A DNA stretch of 47,201 bases, from contig JACPYR010000067.1 in assembly GCA_016195965.1 (NCBI GenBank), positions 1 through 47,201 of the forward strand, written 5' to 3'. This document shows positions 42,506 to 47,201 of this stretch, one piece after another. The DNA comes from Nitrosomonadales bacterium. Lineage in GTDB: Bacteria > Pseudomonadota > Gammaproteobacteria > Burkholderiales > Gallionellaceae. Numbering within the stretch: position 1 is the stretch's first letter; the number at the start of each line of letters is the position of its first letter. The position numbers and the translations under genes were made by a program. The notes under the pieces were generated by a model. It saw nothing but the letters and a program-made list of their open reading frames with translations, searched no databases and was not told the origin of the DNA.

Positions 42506-43113
42506 TAGATGGTTTCGTTTTCCATAAAACGCGCCGCAATCAAACCGTTCACCGTGCCGAACAACAGCGCGGCGGTGGCGAAGATAGGAATCAAATAGGC
42601 GATGCCGGCATGCGGGATCAGCCATAAATATACGATCAGCATCTGTCCGGCGATGTGCGCAAAAGCGGCGCAGATGCTGTGGCTGACCGGGCCGAACCAG
42701 CGCCGTGGTAAGTGCTGGCTCAGCGCCAGCACAGCGAGACTGCACAGCGCACCGAACAGGCCGAGAAAAAATCCCGGAGTTAAAAAGTTGCCGAACAGCA
42801 AGCTGCCCGCGACAACACGCAACAGCGATACCCATGCGGCAGTGCGCCAGCCGTAACGCGCCAGCACGATCAGCGTGACGATGTTGGCCAGCCCCGGTTT
42901 GACACCGGGCAGCGGGGAGGGAATGGCATTCTCCAGTATCGTCAGCCCGAGCGCGACCGCCGCCATCCGCGCGACGCGATGGTCAGCGGCGGTGGTGTTT
43001 AACAGGATCGAGGTACAGGGCACAAGGGGCAAGGGGCAAGGGGGGGCAGCGTCGCCAGTTTGCACCTTGTTCCCTGTACCTCGATCCTGATTCTCAGTAG
43101 TTGAGGCTGTCAT
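42475..43113 (-). CDS. Gx transporter family membrane protein (heptaprenyl-diphosphate-synthase-component-I-like)
   Basis: The conserved core (about residues 50-200) is a multi-pass membrane protein with LGLTILENAIPSPLPGVKPG and LANIVTLIVLARYGWRTAAW, the hallmark of the Gx/HepS-I family, which is related to energy-coupling S components. The substrate is unknown. The frame starts at ATG 43113, overlapping the NusG-II gene by 20 bases. Its first ~40 codons are the palindrome at 43003-43089, and its last nine to ten codons (PQITQIHAD) are another repeat arm. Translation could instead start at ATG 42966. It is paired with the NusG-domain-II gene, as in many bacteria. Confidence 0.75.
   Translation of the reverse strand: MTASTTENQDRGTGNKVQTGDAAPPCPLPLVPCTSILLNTTAADHRVARMAAVALGLTILENAIPSPLPGVKPGLANIVTLIVLARYGWRTAAWVSLLRVVAGSLLFGNFLTPGFFLGLFGALCSLAVLALSQHLPRRWFGPVSHSICAAFAHIAGQMLIVYLWLIPHAGIAYLIPIFATAALLFGTVNGLIAARFMENETIYPQITQIHAD
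43003..43089. repeat. 25-base palindrome of tandem heptamers
   Basis: The left arm (43003-43027) and right arm (43065-43089) are complementary at 24 of 25 positions, with a 37-base loop. The left arm and loop contain heptamers of GGCAAGG type (43022-43042), and the right arm has the complementary CACCTTG type. The unit is the same as at 7817-7844 between rpoB and rpoC. It lies inside the 5' part of the Gx-transporter frame. Confidence 0.8.
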
Positions 43114-43474
43114 ATTTTTTCTTGCTGCCGGCGAGCTCGACGCTTACCTGGTTGGGCAGGCATAGTGCGATTTCCCCGGCCTGCTGCAACCAGCCCTGGC
43201 GCACGCAGTATTGGCGCGGGCTGGGGTCGGAGGCGATGCGCGCCTTATGGTTCTGTATCGCGATGATGCTGGTGCCGAGCGGGCCGGGAACTTCGATCCG
43301 CTGGTCGCGCGACAGCGGCACCACACTGAAAATTTTTCCGCCGCCCCGGATGATGGCCCGGTCGGCCGGGTCGCCGTTCCACAGCTTGAGAGTCAGCAGC
43401 GCCACGCACAGTGCGCCCAGCAACAGCGTCAGCCAGTCGCCGATCTTGATGTGCCGCAGCGGGACTGCGTACAT
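43094..43474 (-). CDS. NusG domain II-containing protein
   Basis: The 126-residue product has one N-terminal TM segment (about 14-30, WLTLLLGALCVALLTLKLW) and a C-terminal NusG_II-type domain ending CVRQGWLQQAGEIALCLPNQ. This small membrane-anchored family commonly neighbours Gx-type transporters, FMN-transfer or electron-transfer genes, and its function is unestablished. The two cysteines in the domain are family features. It is packed two bases after rapZ and overlaps the Gx gene by 20 bases, so it is co-transcribed with the rpoN-hpf-ptsN cluster. Confidence 0.85.
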   Translation of the reverse strand: MYAVPLRHIKIGDWLTLLLGALCVALLTLKLWNGDPADRAIIRGGGKIFSVVPLSRDQRIEVPGPLGTSIIAIQNHKARIASDPSPRQYCVRQGWLQQAGEIALCLPNQVSVELAGSKKKYDSLNY

Positions 43475-43476
43475 GA

Positions 43477-44316
43477 TTACTGGCTCAATTCGCGGTGGCG
43501 CACCAGCACTTGCTGCTGTTGCTCGAAATGGCGCGCGAGTTTTTCGGCGAAATAGACCGAGCGATGTTGTCCGCCTGTGCAGCCGATGGCTACGGTCAGG
43601 TAGCTGCGATTGTCGGCGACGAAATTCGGTAACCAGCGTTCCACGAAATTACGGATATCGGCGAACATGTCCTGTACCTCGGGCGTGTTGTTTAAAAATT
43701 CGATTACTGCCGCGTCGCGCCCGGTGAGCGGTTGCAGCACCGGGTTGTAATGCGGATTGGGCAGGCAGCGCACATCGAATACCAGATCCGCATCCAGCGG
43801 AATGCCGTGCTTGTAGCCGAACGATTCGAACAACAGAGTCAGGCGCGCGCGGTCCAGTTTGATGAATTGCTTGATCCAGGCGCGCAACGCATTGGAGTTG
43901 AGTTCAGTGGTGTCGATGTGATGGCCTATATCGCTGATTTCGGCGAGCAGTTCGCGCTCGTAGCTGACGCATTCCGGCAAGGTGCGAACACCGTCGCTGA
44001 GCGGGTGCAGGCGGCGTGTTTCGGAAAAACGTTTGACCAGCGTGTCGGTTTGCGCATTCAGAAACAGCAAATGCACATCAATGTCCTGCTGTTTGATCTG
44101 CTGCACCAGGTGGGGCAGGCGTTGCACGCTGTTGGCGCTGCGCACATCTATGCTGACAGCGATGCTGCTATAGCCCGCATGTTGCAAGTGTTCCACCAGT
44201 GTGGTCAGAAGGTCGGCGGGCAGGTTGTCTACGCAGTAATAGCCACTGTCTTCCAGCATCTTGAGCGCGATGCTTTTGCCGGAACCGGACAAGCCGCTGA
44301 TCAGGAATAACTGCAC
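43477..44316 (-). CDS. rapZ: RNase adapter protein RapZ
   Basis: RapZ binds nucleotides and, in enterobacteria, guides RNase E to the GlmZ small RNA to control cell-envelope amino-sugar synthesis. The 279-residue product has Walker A GLSGSGKS (8-15), the segment [16 protein letters not shown], and the C-terminal signature [16 protein letters not shown]. In betaproteobacteria its RNA targets are not established. It follows hprK by 13 bases and precedes the NusG-II gene. Confidence 0.95.
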   Translation of the reverse strand: MQLFLISGLSGSGKSIALKMLEDSGYYCVDNLPADLLTTLVEHLQHAGYSSIAVSIDVRSANSVQRLPHLVQQIKQQDIDVHLLFLNAQTDTLVKRFSETRRLHPLSDGVRTLPECVSYERELLAEISDIGHHIDTTELNSNALRAWIKQFIKLDRARLTLLFESFGYKHGIPLDADLVFDVRCLPNPHYNPVLQPLTGRDAAVIEFLNNTPEVQDMFADIRNFVERWLPNFVADNRSYLTVAIGCTGGQHRSVYFAEKLARHFEQQQQVLVRHRELSQ

Positions 44317-44329
44317 GTCAGGATTCCAC

Positions 44330-45268
44330 TTAATCTTCCAGGAGCAGCCGGTCGTGGCGGGCGATAAATTCCTGCATGCTGTCCATGCCGCGCTGCTGCA
44401 GCACGAAGTTGCGTGCCGCAGCTTCCACCAATACCGCGAGGTTGCGACCTGCGACCACGGGGATATTGACCGTGCTGATTTTGACCCCGAGTATTTCCTG
44501 ATATGAGGAGTTCAGAGGTAAACGCTCCATTTTTGACAGGTCGCCACCGGGCGGGCGATGCAGGTGCACGATGAGCTTCAGGCTCTTTTTGCGCCGCACT
44601 GCGGTTTCGCCGAACATCGTGCGTATGTTCAACACGCCCAAGCCACGCACTTCGAGAAAATCGCGCAATAACTCCGGGCAACGCCCCTCCAGCGTATCCG
44701 GTGCGATGCGGTGCAATTCTACGATGTCATCGGCAAGCAACCCGTTGCCGCGCGAGATGAGTTCCAGCCCGAGCTCGCTTTTACCGACAGCGCTCTCGCC
44801 AGTGATCATCACTCCGACACCCAGCACATCGAGAAACACCCCGTGGCGCGTGGTGGATTCGGCCAGCTCCTTGGCAAGATAGTGGCGGATCAGCCACATC
44901 AGATGCACGCTGGGAGTAGGGGAGGCGAATAACGGAATGTGCGACTGGTTGGCGAAATTGATCAGCTCGGCCGGTATGTCGTTAGTGCCTGCCACGATCA
45001 AACAGGTCGTGCCGCTCTGCTCGATTTGGCGAAACGCGCTGCCGCGCTGATCCGCACTTAGCGCGCGCAAATAATCCAGTTCAGTTACGCTCAGAACCTG
45101 GACCCAGTTGGGATGGATCAGGTTGAGATGGCCGATCAGGCCTTTGTTGGATGAGTCGGCTTCTTCGCTGTTGATGATGCGGTCGGCACCGTCGGCTCCA
45201 GCAACACGGGTGAGTTGCAGGCGTTCCCGCTTGTCCTCGAACAGTTGCCGGACATTAACTTGGCTCAT
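44330..45268 (-). CDS. hprK: HPr kinase/phosphorylase
   Basis: HprK phosphorylates and dephosphorylates a serine of the PTS carrier HPr. The 312-residue product has the Walker A GESAVGKS at 157-164, the nearby R141-H142-G motif, and the family signature [11 protein letters not shown] (205-215). The ptsH gene for HPr is not in the window. The gene overlaps ptsN by four bases, so the two are coupled; the pairing suggests that HPr-Ser phosphorylation and the nitrogen PTS are co-regulated. Confidence 0.96.
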   Translation of the reverse strand: MSQVNVRQLFEDKRERLQLTRVAGADGADRIINSEEADSSNKGLIGHLNLIHPNWVQVLSVTELDYLRALSADQRGSAFRQIEQSGTTCLIVAGTNDIPAELINFANQSHIPLFASPTPSVHLMWLIRHYLAKELAESTTRHGVFLDVLGVGVMITGESAVGKSELGLELISRGNGLLADDIVELHRIAPDTLEGRCPELLRDFLEVRGLGVLNIRTMFGETAVRRKKSLKLIVHLHRPPGGDLSKMERLPLNSSYQEILGVKISTVNIPVVAGRNLAVLVEAAARNFVLQQRGMDSMQEFIARHDRLLLED

Positions 45269-45726
45269 GTCGTGCTGTTCCAGTCGCAGATCATCTGATG
45301 GATGATAGCAGGATCATTGCTGGCGAGCAGGCGATTGCGGAATGATGAGTCGCTGAACATCTGGGCCAGTTCACCGAGGATTTGCAGGTGCAAATCGTTG
45401 GCGCGTTCCGGCACCAGCAACACGAAAATCAGGCTGACCGGTAAACCGTCAGGTGCGTCGAATGGAATCGGGTGGGAAGTCATCACAAATGCGGCTGTCG
45501 CCTCGCGCAATTTTGCGATGCGCCCATGCGGGATGGCGACACCCTGACCGAGACCGGTTGAACCGAGCTTTTCGCGAGCGAACAGGCTGTCGAATACCTG
45601 GCTGCGCGCGATCTGCTGATGGTTTTCAAACAGCAGGCCGACGCGTTCGAACACCCGTTTCTTGCTGGTGGATTCTGTATCCAGCAGGATGTTGCTGGGC
45701 GGCAGGATTTTGCTGATCAGGTTCAT
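45265..45726 (-). CDS. ptsN: Nitrogen-regulatory PTS protein IIA-Ntr
   Basis: EIIA-Ntr receives phosphate from NPr/HPr and regulates potassium, nitrogen and stress functions instead of sugar uptake. The 153-residue product has the phospho-acceptor H67 in GQGVAIPHGRI and the usual C-terminal FSDSSFRNRLLASNDPAIIH. It sits in the rpoN-hpf-ptsN-hprK-rapZ order common to betaproteobacteria. Its start is ATG 45726, preceded on that strand by GGAT-type bases and a hairpin. Confidence 0.96.
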   Translation of the reverse strand: MNLISKILPPSNILLDTESTSKKRVFERVGLLFENHQQIARSQVFDSLFAREKLGSTGLGQGVAIPHGRIAKLREATAAFVMTSHPIPFDAPDGLPVSLIFVLLVPERANDLHLQILGELAQMFSDSSFRNRLLASNDPAIIHQMICDWNSTT

Positions 45727-45743
45727 GATGGGGAGGATAAAAT

Positions 45744-45787
45744 GGGCGGCAGCCAGTTCAATCCCTTCGAGAAGGGAGGCGCCGCCC
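45744..45787 (-). promoter_or_regulatory. Nested hairpin between hpf and ptsN
   Basis: In the 69-base gap, GGGCGGC (45744-45750) pairs with GCCGCCC (45781-45787), and CCCTTC (45763-45768) pairs with GAAGGG (45771-45776) inside it. On the transcribed strand it is followed by ATTTTATCC, a weak U tract. It may reduce ptsN-hprK-rapZ expression relative to hpf or protect the hpf mRNA. Confidence 0.45.
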
Positions 45788-45795
45788 TTGGTTAA

Positions 45796-46119
45796 TTACT
45801 CTGCCGCCGCAAATTTGCCGGTGTCATCGTGGCGCCGCGCCGACAATTTTTCCTTGTGCTTCACCACCTGGCGATCCAGTTTATCCACCAGTGCATCGAT
45901 GGCTGCATACAGATTTTCGTCTTCGCATTCCACGAACACGTCTTTGCCGCTGATATGTACGGTGGCTTCGGCTTTCTGCTTGAGCTTTTCAACGGACAGG
46001 ATGATATTGACGTCGATCACGTTGTCGAAGTGGCGTTTGATTTTGCCGAACTTGCCGGTTGCGTATTCGCGAATGGCGGGGGTGATATCCAGATGTCGTC
46101 CGGTGAGATGGAGGTTCAT
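45796..46119 (-). CDS. hpf: Ribosome hibernation promoting factor (short HPF)
   Basis: HPF binds the 30S decoding region and promotes 100S or inactive ribosomes in starvation. The 107-residue product lacks the C-terminal dimerisation domain of long HPF, so it is the short form that in gammaproteobacteria acts with RMF. It starts MNLHLTGRHLDITPAIREYA and contains DENLYAAIDALVDKLDRQV. AAGGAG lies before the ATG. It lies 14 bases downstream of rpoN. Confidence 0.96.
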   Translation of the reverse strand: MNLHLTGRHLDITPAIREYATGKFGKIKRHFDNVIDVNIILSVEKLKQKAEATVHISGKDVFVECEDENLYAAIDALVDKLDRQVVKHKEKLSARRHDDTGKFAAAE

Positions 46120-46133
46120 GGTGTGCTCCTTAT

Positions 46134-47201
46134 TTAGAGTGATTTACGGAGATTCACCGGGAGGATTCGTAAAGATTCCCGGTACTTTGCTATGGTACGC
46201 CGGGCGACTACTATGCCCTGCTGTGCCAAGATTTCTGACATACGGCTGTCAGTAAGAGGTTTTTTGCGGTCTTCTGCGCCGACCAGCTGTTTGATCAATT
46301 CGCGTATCGCGGTGGAAGAACAGGTTCCTCCGCTATCCGTGGCCAGGCCGCTGCCAAAAAAATGTTTGAATTCGTAGATGCCGCGCGGCGTCAGCATAAA
46401 TTTTTGCGTAGTGCTGCGCGATACCGTCGATTCGTGCATCTCCAGTTCATCGGCGATTTCGCGCAATACCAGCGGACGCATCCCGATCTCGCCATGCTCG
46501 AAAAAATTGCCTTGCCGTTCCACGATAGCCTGGGCGACGCGCAAGATGGTATCGAAGCGTTGCTGCAAATTTTTGATCAGCCACTTGGCTTCCTGCAGCT
46601 GGGTGGAAAGTTGCGAGGAATTTTTTTCGGAGCGCTGCTGCAGGATGCTGGCGTAAATCTGGTTGACGCGCAGCTTGGGCATCGCTTCCACATTGAGGCG
46701 TACGCGCCATTTGTTTTTGTATTTTTCGACGACGACGTCCGGTACCACATAATCGGCGACGCTTTGGCCAAATTCGGATCCGGGTTTGGGATTCAAGCCG
46801 GTGATCAGATGCTGCGCGGCACGCAATTCGTCGTCTGTGCAGCGCAGCAGCCGCTTGATCTTGCTGAAGTCATGCGCGGCAACCAGGTCCAGATGCTGGC
46901 TCACCAGACGAATTGCCAAATCGCGCTGCGGAACGTCTTCCGGCATGGCTTTGAGTTGCAACGTCAGGCACTCGCACAGGTTGCGCGCTCCCAGCCCCGG
47001 TTGGTCGAGGTGCTGTAGTTGTACCAGAGCGGTTTCCAGGTCGTCCAGCGTGATTTCAAGTTCGGCTGGCAGCATCGCAACCAACTCTTCCAAATCCTGT
47101 GCCAGATAGCCGTTCTCATCCAGCGCATCGATCAGCATGCCGACTACCTTGCGGTCTTTCTCATCCAGTGTGCTGGTGGGCAGCTGGTCATGCAGGTGTG
47201 C
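46134..47201 (-). CDS. rpoN: RNA polymerase sigma-54 factor (5' end outside window)
   Basis: Sigma54 directs transcription of nitrogen, motility and pilus genes with AAA+ activators. About 355 C-terminal residues are present and the frame stays open to the edge. Visible parts are the core-binding region, the helix-turn-helix around LREIADELEMHESTVSRST and the RpoN box ARRTIAKYRE near the C terminus. The N-terminal glutamine-rich region I lies beyond 47201. The next gene, hpf, is standard. Confidence 0.96.
   Translation of the reverse strand, partial: AHLHDQLPTSTLDEKDRKVVGMLIDALDENGYLAQDLEELVAMLPAELEITLDDLETALVQLQHLDQPGLGARNLCECLTLQLKAMPEDVPQRDLAIRLVSQHLDLVAAHDFSKIKRLLRCTDDELRAAQHLITGLNPKPGSEFGQSVADYVVPDVVVEKYKNKWRVRLNVEAMPKLRVNQIYASILQQRSEKNSSQLSTQLQEAKWLIKNLQQRFDTILRVAQAIVERQGNFFEHGEIGMRPLVLREIADELEMHESTVSRSTTQKFMLTPRGIYEFKHFFGSGLATDSGGTCSSTAIRELIKQLVGAEDRKKPLTDSRMSEILAQQGIVVARRTIAKYRESLRILPVNLRKSL

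Noticed and set aside
42416..43089. Insertion sequence bounded by the two palindromes around the Gx gene
   Set aside because: The two palindromes are of different sequence families, the enclosed gene is a recognisable membrane protein and no transposase or target duplication is visible.

Overview
The window is a core-genome segment of a betaproteobacterium, most likely of the order Nitrosomonadales (a Gallionellaceae-like organism is my guess). The evidence is the gene order (tRNA-Trp, secE, nusG, then the full beta, str, S10, spc and alpha operons in one run), the protein lengths and signatures, and the rpoN-hpf-ptsN-hprK-rapZ cluster. The genus is inference; no 16S rRNA gene is present.

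Layout. (1) 7-82 tRNA-Trp. (2) 119-12099, plus strand: secE, nusG, rplK, rplA, rplJ, rplL, rpoB, rpoC. (3) 12215-16468: the str operon rpsL, rpsG, fusA, tuf. (4) 16569-21630: the S10 operon, rpsJ to rpsQ. (5) 21757-27508: the spc operon, rplN to rpmJ, including secY and infA. (6) 27582-30435: the alpha operon rpsM, rpsK, rpsD, rpoA, rplQ, closed by a strong terminator. Good sigma70-like promoters lie at the str, S10, spc and alpha boundaries. Three of them are followed within about 25 bases by a stem-loop. (7) 30511-31876: two late cobalamin genes, cobC-like and cobS, then a possible 41-residue membrane peptide on the minus strand. (8) 32203-40375: a Pil-Chp type chemosensory cluster (PilG-like regulator with an extra N-terminal domain, PilH, PilI, PilJ, ChpA, and two further CheW-like genes), then a DUF2252 gene. 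(9) 41735-47201, minus strand: ubiX, a Gx-type membrane protein, a NusG-domain-II protein, rapZ, hprK, ptsN, hpf, and rpoN, which runs off the right edge.

The genes fall into three working groups. The left 30 kb builds the ribosome, RNA polymerase, the Sec translocon and translation factors. The middle cluster is a phosphorelay that, by homology, controls type IV pilus twitching. The right end links sigma54, the nitrogen PTS branch and ribosome hibernation.

No IS element, prophage, CRISPR array or integrated island was seen. The most unusual material is non-genic. Degenerate tandem 7-base repeats, often paired as inverted copies, sit in several gaps of the beta operon (nusG-rplK, rplA-rplJ, rpoB-rpoC and possibly rplL-rpoB). 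Two near-perfect palindromes flank the Gx-transporter gene and supply the codons of both of its ends. I found no clearly new multi-gene system. The best candidates for a second look are these repeat hairpins, the promoter-plus-hairpin starts of the ribosomal operons, and the modified Pil-Chp cluster.
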